Positions 18,924-26,766 of a stretch of 64,000 bases of DNA are shown one piece after another. Location: positions 281,758 through 345,757 of the forward strand of contig NZ_JAPDFS010000004.1 of NCBI RefSeq assembly GCF_027257195.1, written 5' to 3'. Under the pieces are notes generated by a model. It saw only the letters and a program-made list of their open reading frames with translations. It ran no database searches and was not told where the DNA came from. A program made the translations under genes and the position numbers. This stretch comes from Halorubrum sp. F4. Lineage in GTDB: Archaea > Halobacteriota > Halobacteria > Halobacteriales > Haloferacaceae. Position 1 is the stretch's first letter. Every line of letters begins with the position of its first letter.

Positions 18924-20405
18924 TCAGCCCCACTCGAAGCCGGATCCGTCCCGCTCGCTCGCCGGATCCACCGTCGTCCCGGAATCCGCCACCGTCCCGG
19001 AATTCGTCGCCGTTTCGGCGTCCATTACCCTTCCGGCGTCCGTCGACGTTCCCGAATCAATCACCGTCTCGGCGGCCGCGACCCCCGCGGCGACCCGCGC
19101 CTCCGGCGACCCGCCGAACGGGTCGACGTGGCTCCCCGGGCCGGCGTACGTGACGCCCGGTATCCCGGCCGCGGCGAGGTCGGCCGGCACGCGCTCGCCG
19201 GGGGGAGCCGCCACGGCCGCGGCGGGATCGCGAGCGACGTGGATCGATCGAACGTCCACCCTCGAAAACGACGGAAACAGGTCCTCGAGCGCCGAAAGCC
19301 ATCGATCCCGGACCGATCCGTCGTCGCCGTCGGCGGGTCCCCCTCCGCGGCCGACCAGATACGTCAGGTGCTCGCCGCCGTATCGTTCGGAAGGGACCAG
19401 GTTCGTGTGCGCGAACAGCGTTCCGAACGGCGCGTCCCCGTCGCCGGGGAGCGGCTCCGGCTCGACCGTCACCCGCCACGAGTCGACGATCGGCTCGGCC
19501 GTCGTGACGAGCGCGCACGTTCCGGGGATCGCCTCGACGCCGGGATCGACCCCCGTCACGTCCCGAAGCGTCGACGGACCGCCGGCGACGACGACGCCCG
19601 CACAGTCGACGGTCCGACGGCCCGACGGCGTCTCGACGGTCACCGAGACCGGGGCGTCCGAATCGACGTCGTCGCCTACGGGGTCGGTGCCGCCACGGTC
19701 GGCCGTGGGATCTACCCGGGTGACGCGGCTCCCCGTCCTGACCGCCCCCTCACCGATGAATTCGATGATCGCGTCCACGAGGCGGCCGGCCGAGCCGTCG
19801 ACGTAGTCGACCGCCGCCCCGTGTCGGTCGCGTTCCGCCCGCGATCGGAGCCACTCCGCGAGCCACGCCGCGGAGACGTCGCCGGCGCGGTCGCCGAACG
19901 CCGCACGGAGGTCCGGCTCGACGTATCCCTCGTAGGCCGTCCGCGACGCCCGATCGACGACGAACCCTTCGGCGGTCGTCGCGTCGAGGTTCGTACGGGA
20001 AACGGACCCGTCGCCTCCGTCGTCGCTCGCGTCATCGAGGGTCCGAACCGCGCGGGCGAGGCGCGCGAATCGAACCGCGTCGACGATCCCGGTCCCCGGA
20101 TACGCCAGCCGTTCCCACGGGGCGTCGAGTCGGTGCACGATCCCGTCGCGGTAGCGGGCGGTCCGGCCGCGTCGTCGGCCGATCCGGTCGCCGAGGCCGA
20201 GATCGTCCGCGAGCGACGGGAGGGCGTCGGCCGTCGGAGGAACGTAGTGCGGGAACCGCTCCACCGGGTCGCCGGCGGTGTCGACGGTACGCGCGCGGCC
20301 GCCGACCGCGTCTCTCGCCTCGAAGACCCGGACCTCGTGGCCGACCTCCCGGAGCCGGGCGGCCGCGGAGAGTCCGGCGAGTCCGCCGCCGACGACGCCG
20401 TACAT
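18924..20405 (-). CDS. FAD-dependent amine-oxidase/protoporphyrinogen-oxidase-like protein
   Basis: 493 aa. It opens with a dinucleotide-binding site (VVGGGLAGLSAAARLREVGH, then VFEARDAVGGRART). The C-terminal FAD-contact region is GVTYAGPGSHVDPFGGS. The family covers protoporphyrinogen oxidase, phytoene desaturase-like and amine oxidases; the exact substrate cannot be read. The last 50 residues are a Ser/Thr/Asp/Gly low-complexity tail. It starts 5 bases after the GNAT gene stop on the same strand, so they form an operon. Confidence 0.85.
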   Translation of the reverse strand: MYGVVGGGLAGLSAAARLREVGHEVRVFEARDAVGGRARTVDTAGDPVERFPHYVPPTADALPSLADDLGLGDRIGRRRGRTARYRDGIVHRLDAPWERLAYPGTGIVDAVRFARLARAVRTLDDASDDGGDGSVSRTNLDATTAEGFVVDRASRTAYEGYVEPDLRAAFGDRAGDVSAAWLAEWLRSRAERDRHGAAVDYVDGSAGRLVDAIIEFIGEGAVRTGSRVTRVDPTADRGGTDPVGDDVDSDAPVSVTVETPSGRRTVDCAGVVVAGGPSTLRDVTGVDPGVEAIPGTCALVTTAEPIVDSWRVTVEPEPLPGDGDAPFGTLFAHTNLVPSERYGGEHLTYLVGRGGGPADGDDGSVRDRWLSALEDLFPSFSRVDVRSIHVARDPAAAVAAPPGERVPADLAAAGIPGVTYAGPGSHVDPFGGSPEARVAAGVAAAETVIDSGTSTDAGRVMDAETATNSGTVADSGTTVDPASERDGSGFEWG

Positions 20406-20410
20406 GTCGT

Positions 20411-21070
20411 CTAGGACGGGCCGTCGTCGGTAAGTGTGTTGCGGGGATCGGGCGGCCCGGCGGGGCCGTCCCCCTCTCCGTCGAGCCGGTCGGCGAGGAA
20501 CCGTCGAACCGCATCGGGGGCGTCGCCGTCGCGGTCGCGGAAGACGGTCAGGCCGGCGCGGTATCGCTCGACGTCGTCGTGGTCCAGCGCTGGTTCGTCG
20601 GCGGGGCGCTCCAGTTCGAGTTCGGCGAGTCCGGTCTCCTCGCCGGTGTAGGCGAACCCGCACTTGTAGAGCGCCTCGTAGGCGAACGGGTTGTTGACCG
20701 CGATCCGGACGCGGTCGTACCCCGCGTCCGCGAGCCACGGGACGGTCCGGCGGATCAGCTCGGGACCGACCCCCTCGCCGCGGCACGCGACGTGGACGGT
20801 GACGTACCGGATCCGACAGCACGCGGGGTCGGTTCGATCCGGCGAGAAGGAGACCGCCGCGAGGACGTCCGTCTCGAACTCGCCCGGATCGACGGTCTCG
20901 GGAAGCGGCTCCGCGGGCGTCCACTCGGGAACGGCGTCTGAGCCGTCCTCGGTCCGGAGGAATGCCTTGCCCGTGTCGCCGACGACGAACTTCCCGGCGT
21001 ACGCGAACGCCCGGTAGTCGAGCCGGCAGGTCGTCCCCTCGCCCGGCGCGCCGGCCACCGTGAACTCCAT
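20411..21070 (-). CDS. GNAT-family N-acetyltransferase
   Basis: 219 aa from MEFTVAGAPGEG at 21070. An N-terminal part of about 80 residues (FAYAGKFVVGDTGKAF) precedes a GNAT core: RIRYVTVHVACRGEGVGPELIRR (the acetyl-CoA pyrophosphate loop is RGEGVG), then AVNNPFAYEALYKCGFAYTG. The substrate is unknown. It is upstream of the FAD oxidoreductase with 5 bases between. An ATG further upstream at 21151 would extend into the neighbouring promoter and is not preferred. Confidence 0.82.
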   Translation of the reverse strand: MEFTVAGAPGEGTTCRLDYRAFAYAGKFVVGDTGKAFLRTEDGSDAVPEWTPAEPLPETVDPGEFETDVLAAVSFSPDRTDPACCRIRYVTVHVACRGEGVGPELIRRTVPWLADAGYDRVRIAVNNPFAYEALYKCGFAYTGEETGLAELELERPADEPALDHDDVERYRAGLTVFRDRDGDAPDAVRRFLADRLDGEGDGPAGPPDPRNTLTDDGPS

Positions 21071-21148
21071 GCGCGGGAACACGCGTTCCGGGCGGTAAAC
21101 GGTCCCGGTGGGACGTGCGGGGATCGCCGGAGCCCGCTTCGACCGAGG

Positions 21149-21156
21149 CATATAAC
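21149..21156 (+). promoter_or_regulatory. TATA box of the methyltransferase gene
   Basis: CATATAAC sits 25-32 bases upstream of the ATG at 21181, the normal spacing for a leaderless haloarchaeal transcript. Confidence 0.6.
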
Positions 21157-21180
21157 TCCGCGCCGGCCGCAGCGAACGCC

Positions 21181-21762
21181 ATGTACGGCCTCGGCGACGT
21201 CCGCTTCTTCGACCGGATCGCGCCGCTGTACGACCTCGTCATGCCGCCCGCGAACGGCACGGCGCTCTCGGCGGGGTTCGACCGGGCGGAGCGACCGATC
21301 GACCGGCTGCTCGACGTCGGCGGCGGCTCCGGGCGCGCGTCGGCCGCGCTGACGGGTCCCGACGTCACCGTCGTCGACGTCTCGTCCGGGATGCTCCGTC
21401 GGGCGCGGAACGCCCGGGGACTGTCGGCGGTCGCCGGCGACGCGGGACGGCTCCCGTTCCGCGACGGGAGCGTCGACGCGGTCATGGTCGTCGACGCGTT
21501 CCACCACCTGCCGGACCGGGAGGCCGCGCTCCGGGAGGCAGGGCGGGTCGTCGCGCCGGGCGGCGTCCTCGTCGTTCGCGAGTTCGATCCCACGCACCCG
21601 CTCGGGCGGCTCCTCGTCGCCGGCGAGCACGCGATCGGCATGGGGTCGCGGTTCTCGACGCCGGACGCGCTCGCGGACGACATGGAACGGGCCGGATTCG
21701 ACTCGGCGGTCGTCGACCGTGGGTTCGGCTACACCGTCGCGGGAGTGCGAGCCGATCGCTGA
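21181..21762 (+). CDS. Class I SAM-dependent methyltransferase (UbiE/COQ5-like)
   Basis: 193 aa. Motif I is RLLDVGGGSGRASAAL, then VVDVSSGMLRRAR, AGDAGRLPFRDGSVDAV and DAFHHLPD, as in UbiE-type methyltransferases. It opens with FFDRIAPLYDLVMPP, a signature of menaquinone/ubiquinone methylases and relatives. A quinone or small-molecule substrate is likely but unproven. The start at 21181 fits the TATA box. It is convergent with the AAA+ gene. Confidence 0.85.
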   Translation: MYGLGDVRFFDRIAPLYDLVMPPANGTALSAGFDRAERPIDRLLDVGGGSGRASAALTGPDVTVVDVSSGMLRRARNARGLSAVAGDAGRLPFRDGSVDAVMVVDAFHHLPDREAALREAGRVVAPGGVLVVREFDPTHPLGRLLVAGEHAIGMGSRFSTPDALADDMERAGFDSAVVDRGFGYTVAGVRADR

Positions 21763-21791
21763 AGGGGTCCGTCTACGGCGACCCGTCGAGT

Positions 21792-21837
21792 TAGTCTAAA
21801 AAGCGGTCCGCGTGCGAGTAGTCTGAAAAGCGGTCCG
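21792..21837 (-). terminator. Repeated T-run terminator after the AAA+ ATPase gene
   Basis: Two 19-base copies differing at one base (TAGTCTRAAAAGCGGTCCG) are 27 bases apart, starting just past the stop of the AAA+ gene. Read on the minus strand each gives CGGACCGCTTTTYAGACTA, i.e. runs of four to five T after a GC-rich stretch, which is typical of archaeal termination. The duplication is inferred to be a double terminator between convergent genes. Confidence 0.5.
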
Positions 21838-21842
21838 TGCGA

Positions 21843-23258
21843 CTAGTCCTGCGGGTGGCCGTGTGCGTGCGCATCGTCGTCGTGGTCGTGGCCCTCGCCG
21901 TGGTCGTGACCGCCGCCGTGGTCCGGTCCGCTGTCGTCGGTCTCGCCGAGCACCTCCGCGCCCTCGCCGTCGATCATGTCCATGTTCTTGAGGTTGTCCC
22001 GTTCCTCGAAGTCCGCGACCGCCTCCATGACGTCCTCCTGGGTGATCGTCATGCGGTCCTCGGTCAGCGCGCCCAGGACGGCCTCCCGAAGCACCATCCG
22101 GAGGTCCGACCCCGTGAGGCCGGTGGTTCGGTCGGCGACCTCCTCCGGGTCGAAGTCGGCGATCTTCATCTCGCGGGTCACCACGCGGAGGATGTCCGCG
22201 CGCATGTTCCGGTCGGGCTTGGGGAAGTTGACGATCTCGTCGAAGCGCCGCCAGGCGGCCGCGTCGAGCTGGTCCGGGTGGTTCGTCGCGCCGATGAGGA
22301 GGACCTCGTCGCGGACGAGCGACACCTCGTCGATCGACTTGAGCAGGGTGTTGACTGCGCGCTTTAACGCGGCGTGTTCGTCCGAGCGGCGCGTCTTCGC
22401 GACCGAGTCGAACTCGTCGATGAAGAGGATACACGGCGAGAGCCGCTTCGCCACCTCGAAGGTCTTCTCGACGTTCTTGGCCGTCTCGCCGAGGTACTGG
22501 CTCGTGATCATCGACATCTTCACCTCGACGAGCGGGATCCCGAGCTGGTGGGCGAGCGCCCGCGAGACGGTGGTCTTCCCGGTTCCCGGCGGACCGACGA
22601 AGAGCAGCTTTCCGATCTCGCGGAGCCCGATGCTCGCGAGGTACTCGCGGTGTTCGATCGCCTTGACGATCTTCTGGATCTCCTCCTCCTGGTCGCCGGT
22701 CAACACGAGGTCGGCGAGCGTGGTCTCGATCTCCTCGGGCGCGCGGACGTTGACGAGGTCGAGCATCTCGCCGTCCTCGTCCTCGTCGAAGTACTCCTCG
22801 AGGAGCGCGTCGATCCAGACGCGGTCCGCCTCGATCGGCCGAACGTTGTCCCGCGCCTCCTCGTGGGAGACGGGCGCGTCGAGGCCGTCGGCGGCCGCGA
22901 GCGCCGCGACGAGCGTCGGGTTCGAGGCGATCCGGTCGGCGTCGGCGTGATCGCGGTACCACTCCAAGCCCATCGCCGGTTGGGTGAGCGTGATCTCGCC
23001 GGAGAACTCGGTGTGTTGGGTGAAGAGGAGGTCGGAGACCGCGTCCCAGGGCCGTTCGACGCCCGTCGCCGTTCGGGTGCTGGCGTCCGTCGCCTTCAGC
23101 GGGCGCTCGACGCCGCCGGGGGCGTCCTCGACTGCGTCGTCCGACCAGAACACCCGGCGGAACCGGGGCGGAAGGTCGTTCTCGTCGAGGTCGCGGTTCT
23201 CGGTGTAGAAGTGCGTGGTCAGAACGAACTCGACAACGTCGAGCGCCGGGTCACTCAT
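21843..23258 (-). CDS. AAA+ ATPase (CDC48/proteasomal-ATPase-like) with His-rich tail
   Basis: 471 aa. A unique N-terminal region of about 175 residues precedes one AAA+ module: Walker A GPPGTGKT (about 222-229), Walker B ILFIDEFDS (about 275), second region of homology with LLIGATNHPDQLDAAAWRRF. After about residue 440 the tail has around ten His within 28 residues, alternating with Asp and Gly. It is a chaperone-type ATPase; no protease partner is nearby. Start at 23258 is supported by a TATA box (CTTAAA on the minus strand at 23284-23289) 26 bases upstream. Divergent from idi. Confidence 0.9.
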   Translation of the reverse strand: MSDPALDVVEFVLTTHFYTENRDLDENDLPPRFRRVFWSDDAVEDAPGGVERPLKATDASTRTATGVERPWDAVSDLLFTQHTEFSGEITLTQPAMGLEWYRDHADADRIASNPTLVAALAAADGLDAPVSHEEARDNVRPIEADRVWIDALLEEYFDEDEDGEMLDLVNVRAPEEIETTLADLVLTGDQEEEIQKIVKAIEHREYLASIGLREIGKLLFVGPPGTGKTTVSRALAHQLGIPLVEVKMSMITSQYLGETAKNVEKTFEVAKRLSPCILFIDEFDSVAKTRRSDEHAALKRAVNTLLKSIDEVSLVRDEVLLIGATNHPDQLDAAAWRRFDEIVNFPKPDRNMRADILRVVTREMKIADFDPEEVADRTTGLTGSDLRMVLREAVLGALTEDRMTITQEDVMEAVADFEERDNLKNMDMIDGEGAEVLGETDDSGPDHGGGHDHGEGHDHDDDAHAHGHPQD

Positions 23259-23337
23259 CCCCGTTTGGTAGCCGTGGCAGGCGTTTAAGCGCGTCGAACT
23301 GCGGGTCGGTTCCGTTTCGTCGCGCCGTATCGAACCC

Positions 23338-23344
23338 TTATTAG
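23338..23344 (+). promoter_or_regulatory. TATA-like element of idi
   Basis: TTATTAG lies 23-29 bases before the idi ATG at 23367. It is part of a 108-base divergent promoter region; the AAA+ gene on the other strand has its own element at 23284-23289. Confidence 0.55.
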
Positions 23345-23366
23345 TCTCGGTGTGAGACGGGGAGGT

Positions 23367-23963
23367 ATGAGTTCCGACGACGCCGAGGCTCCCGATCCCG
23401 ACGGCGGGGGTTCCGACGCCGACATCGACCACGAGAACGCCGCACAGGACGTCGTCGCCGTCGATCCGGACGACGAGCCGCAGGGCACCGTCAACCGGCT
23501 CGACGCCCACACCGGCGACGGGATCCGCCACCGGGCGTTCACCTGTCTCGTCTTCGATACCGACGGCCGGGTGCTACTCGCCCAGCGCGCGCCGACCAAG
23601 CGGCTGTGGGACGGCCACTGGGACGGCACCGTCGCCTCCCACCCCGTCGACGGACAGTCCCAGGAGGACGCGACCGCGACGCGCCTCGAGGAGGAACTGG
23701 GTATCACGCCCGACCAGTACGACGACCTCCGGGTCACGGACCGCTTCGAGTACAAGCGCTACTACCCCAACGAGGGCGTCGAGTGGGAGGTGTGTGCGGT
23801 CCTGAAGGTCACGCTCGAGGACACCGACCTCGATCCCGATCCCGCCGAGATCGGCGGCCGGATGTGGGTCGACTACGAGCACCTCCACGAGAATCCCGCG
23901 CTGTACCGCCAGCTCCGCCTCTGTCCCTGGTTCGAGATCGCGATGCGGCGCGACTTCGCGTAG
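23367..23963 (+). CDS. idi: Isopentenyl-diphosphate delta-isomerase, type I (Nudix)
   Basis: 198 aa. It converts isopentenyl to dimethylallyl diphosphate for archaeal isoprenoid lipids and carotenoids. The catalytic Cys is in GTVASHPVDG context (here TVASHP, where the usual Cys loop is altered) preceded by FTCLVFDTDGRVLLAQRA. The Nudix-like helix is EDATATRLEEELGI, and FEYKRYYPNEGVEWEVC and WVDYEHL follow. About 30 acidic N-terminal residues precede the fold. The classical type I enzyme has a Cys in the SxCSHP loop; here that position reads Ala, as in the archaeal group, so activity should be confirmed. The ATG at 23367 matches the promoter. Confidence 0.85.
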   Translation: MSSDDAEAPDPDGGGSDADIDHENAAQDVVAVDPDDEPQGTVNRLDAHTGDGIRHRAFTCLVFDTDGRVLLAQRAPTKRLWDGHWDGTVASHPVDGQSQEDATATRLEEELGITPDQYDDLRVTDRFEYKRYYPNEGVEWEVCAVLKVTLEDTDLDPDPAEIGGRMWVDYEHLHENPALYRQLRLCPWFEIAMRRDFA

Positions 23964-23993
23964 TTCAAGGCGGAGCCGCGATTCCCTCCCACT

Positions 23994-24749
23994 ATGACCG
24001 TCGTCGTCGTGTTTGCGAACCCGCCCCGCGAGGGGCTCGTCGCGACCGGGCTGGCGGAGTCGACGCCGCTCTCGACCGCCGAGGCCGCGGATCTGTACGA
24101 GGCCGCCTTCCGCGACGCCGTGCTCGCGGTCGACCGCTCCGGCGGCGAGCTGCTCGTCAACTATCCCGACGAGGAGGCCCTCCCCGAGTCCCACCGAACC
24201 GACACGCCGCCCGAGGCCGAGCTCCGCGCGCTGGTGGCCGACACGCTCGGCGGGACCGGCGACGTCCGGTTCGAGCGGCAGGTCGGCTCGACGTTCGGCG
24301 CGCGCGCCGGCAACACCGTGACGCACCTGCTCCGCGAGGAGGGAGCGGACTCGGTCGCGGTCGTGACGCCGACCGCGCCGCTGCTCTCGCGGACGACCAT
24401 CGACTCGGCGGCGATGAAACTCCGGACCAACGAGGTCGTCATCGGGCCCTCGACCCGGGGGCGGGCGTACTACGCGGGCTTCGCCGAGCCGATCGACTTC
24501 GAGGGCGCGTTCGACTCCCCCGCGCTCCCGACGCTCGCCGCCCGCGGGAGCGACGCGGGCCACGACGTGGACTTCGTCGGGTCGCTCCCCTCCCTCGAGA
24601 CGCGCGCCGACCTCCTCGACACGCTCCCGCTGCTGCGGGCGCGTTTCGCCGCGGAGCGGATCGTCCCCGACTACACCTCGGCGTTCGTCCACGAGCACGG
24701 CCTCGACGTGGTCGTCGAGGACGGCGAGGAGCGGATCGTCCGGAACTGA
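23994..24749 (+). CDS. DUF2064-like glycosyltransferase/nucleotidyltransferase-fold protein
   Basis: 251 aa, beginning MTVVVVFANPPREGLVATGL. It has the GT-A-like Rossmann pattern seen in DUF2064/CofC-type proteins: RQVGSTFGARAGNTVTHLL and SVAVVTPTAPLLSRTTIDSA match the region where those families bind a nucleotide. The canonical DXD is not obvious. It follows idi by 30 bases on the same strand, possibly co-transcribed. It could be a nucleotidyltransferase or a degenerate relative; function is unassigned. Confidence 0.7.
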   Translation: MTVVVVFANPPREGLVATGLAESTPLSTAEAADLYEAAFRDAVLAVDRSGGELLVNYPDEEALPESHRTDTPPEAELRALVADTLGGTGDVRFERQVGSTFGARAGNTVTHLLREEGADSVAVVTPTAPLLSRTTIDSAAMKLRTNEVVIGPSTRGRAYYAGFAEPIDFEGAFDSPALPTLAARGSDAGHDVDFVGSLPSLETRADLLDTLPLLRARFAAERIVPDYTSAFVHEHGLDVVVEDGEERIVRN

Positions 24750-24813
24750 GGCGCTCGGACGTCCGCGCCGGTCGCCCGCCGGGCCTTCCGTCCGCGCCGT
24801 CGAGGCGATCCGC

Positions 24814-26766
24814 CTACGCCGAGTAGCCCGAGAGCCCCTCGATCAGCGTCGCGATCCCGTCGCCGTCGAGTTCGTCCGCGAGCGACGTCACCGCCTCGCG
24901 GTCGACACGGTCGGCCGCCGCGCGGACGACGACCGGCTGTTCGCCGAGCGGGACGAACCCACAGTCCAGCCGTTCGGCCGTCTCGCGCAGGGCGAGTCCG
25001 GCGTCAGCGTCGCCGGCGAGCACCCGCCGGACCGGGCTCTCGAACGCCCGGAGCGTCAGCCCGTAGCCGTCGATCCGGTCGGTCAACTCGCCAAGCGAGG
25101 CCGACCGCTCGGCCGCGAGGGCCTCGAGCGCGTCGTCGAGTCCCCGTCGGAGTCCCGCCTCGGTCGGACGGTTGACGAACCGGAGATCGCGGTCGACGAG
25201 GTCTCCGAGCCCCTCGACGCCCTCGGGGTTGCCGGCGGCCACGACGAGGCCCCATTCCCGCTGCCACTCGCCGAGGACGGCGTCGTCGACCGCGCGGTCG
25301 GTCGGACCGGCGGTGACGGCGACGTCAGGGACGCCGTCGCGGAGCCGGCGGTATCCCTCACGTGAGCCGACCGGGAGGTACCGCGGGTTCTCGAGCCGGT
25401 CGAGCAGGCGGTTGACCGCGGGGTCGTCCTCGCCGACGCCGAGCAGGGTCGGCGGCCGGACGTCCGGCGAGAAGAGTCGGACGGTGACGGGCTCGCCCGC
25501 GTCGAGGTACTCCGTGTCCGGGTCGACCGCCACGACGCCGTCGGCCTCGACGAGGCTCGTCGTCGCGCCGGACCCCTTGTCGACGGGATAGACGAGGGGT
25601 CTCTCTCGAGCGCCCGCCGGTCCGTCCGCGGCCGTGCCGCCGCCCAAGTCCAACAGCCCGACGGGCATCAGCCGGAGCCGTCCCTCGCCGTAGCGCTCGC
25701 GGACCGCCATCCGTCCCTCGACGGTCGCGGTCCGCGGCTCCGGGAGCCCGGCGGCCTCGCGGACCGCCGGAGCCACGAACGTCCGGAAGATCGTCAGCGC
25801 GGAGACCGGGTAGCCGGGGAGCCCGACGTAGGCGGACTCGCCGCCGTCGGCGCGGTCGAGCCGCCCGACCAGCATCGGCTTGCCCGGCTTGACCGCGACG
25901 CCGTGGAGCAGCAGCTCGCCCCGCTCCTCGATCACTCGATAGATCACGTCGACCGCGCTCGCGGAGGTCGACCCCGACGAGAGGACGAGGTCGCACTCGT
26001 CGGCCGCCTCCCGGAGCAGCCGCTCCATCTCCGCGTAGTCGTCGCCGGCGTGCGGGTAGAGGACGGGCTCGCCGCCGGCCTCCGAGACCCCCGCGGCGAT
26101 CGTCGTCGAGTTCACGTCGTAGATCTCGCCGCTCGAGGGGTCGAGCTCGTCGCCGGGGCGCACCAGCTCGTCGCCGGTCGAGACGATCCCGACTCGCGGC
26201 CGGCCGCGGACGGGGACCTCGTCGACGCCGAGCGCCGAGAGCAACCCGATCTCGCGGGGAGTGAGGCGGGTGCCCGGGCCGAGCGCGCGGGCGCCCGCGG
26301 CGATGTCCGCGCCCGCGGCCATCACGTGGTCGCCCGGCGCGACCGACGTGCGGAACGCGATGCAGGTGGAATCACCCTCCGACGGCACCTCGTCGGTGCG
26401 TTCGACCATCACCACCGCGTCCGCGCCGTCCGGCATCACGGCCCCGGTCGACACCTCCGCGCAGGTCCCGGGCTCGACGGTCACCTCGGGAGTCGCCCCC
26501 GCGTGGACCGCGCCGACGAGGTCGAGTTCGACCGGGTCCGCCTCGTCGGCGCCGAACGTGTCGCGGGCGCGGACCGCGTAGCCGTCCATCGACGCGCGGT
26601 CGAACCCCGGCACGTCGATGCCGGCGTCGACCCGCTCGGCGAGCACTCGTCCGCGGGCGTCAGCGAGGGGGACCGGCTCGGGCTCCGGCACCAGATCCAG
26701 CGACCCGATGGCGTCGCGGGCGGCGTCGGGCTCGGCGAGGTCGCGGAACTCCTTGCGCTCCGTCAT
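24814..26766 (-). CDS. moeA: MoeA fused to a periplasmic-binding-type (molybdate/LysR-like) C-terminal domain
   Basis: 650 aa. The MoeA part (about 1-420) has PGFDRASMDGYAVRA, GAVMPDGADAVVMVE, SSGSTSASAVD in the MPT-binding region, and GVAVKPGKPMLVG. The C-terminal ~200 residues (RYLPVGSREGYRRLRDGVPDVAVTA onwards, with DADAGLALRETAERLDCGFVPLG) resemble the substrate-binding domain of molybdate sensors. The enzyme inserts molybdenum (or tungsten) into molybdopterin; the extra domain may bind the oxyanion. It overlaps the upstream moeA by 4 bases. Normal MoeA is about 400 aa, so this is a fusion. Confidence 0.9.
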   Translation of the reverse strand: MTERKEFRDLAEPDAARDAIGSLDLVPEPEPVPLADARGRVLAERVDAGIDVPGFDRASMDGYAVRARDTFGADEADPVELDLVGAVHAGATPEVTVEPGTCAEVSTGAVMPDGADAVVMVERTDEVPSEGDSTCIAFRTSVAPGDHVMAAGADIAAGARALGPGTRLTPREIGLLSALGVDEVPVRGRPRVGIVSTGDELVRPGDELDPSSGEIYDVNSTTIAAGVSEAGGEPVLYPHAGDDYAEMERLLREAADECDLVLSSGSTSASAVDVIYRVIEERGELLLHGVAVKPGKPMLVGRLDRADGGESAYVGLPGYPVSALTIFRTFVAPAVREAAGLPEPRTATVEGRMAVRERYGEGRLRLMPVGLLDLGGGTAADGPAGARERPLVYPVDKGSGATTSLVEADGVVAVDPDTEYLDAGEPVTVRLFSPDVRPPTLLGVGEDDPAVNRLLDRLENPRYLPVGSREGYRRLRDGVPDVAVTAGPTDRAVDDAVLGEWQREWGLVVAAGNPEGVEGLGDLVDRDLRFVNRPTEAGLRRGLDDALEALAAERSASLGELTDRIDGYGLTLRAFESPVRRVLAGDADAGLALRETAERLDCGFVPLGEQPVVVRAAADRVDREAVTSLADELDGDGIATLIEGLSGYSA

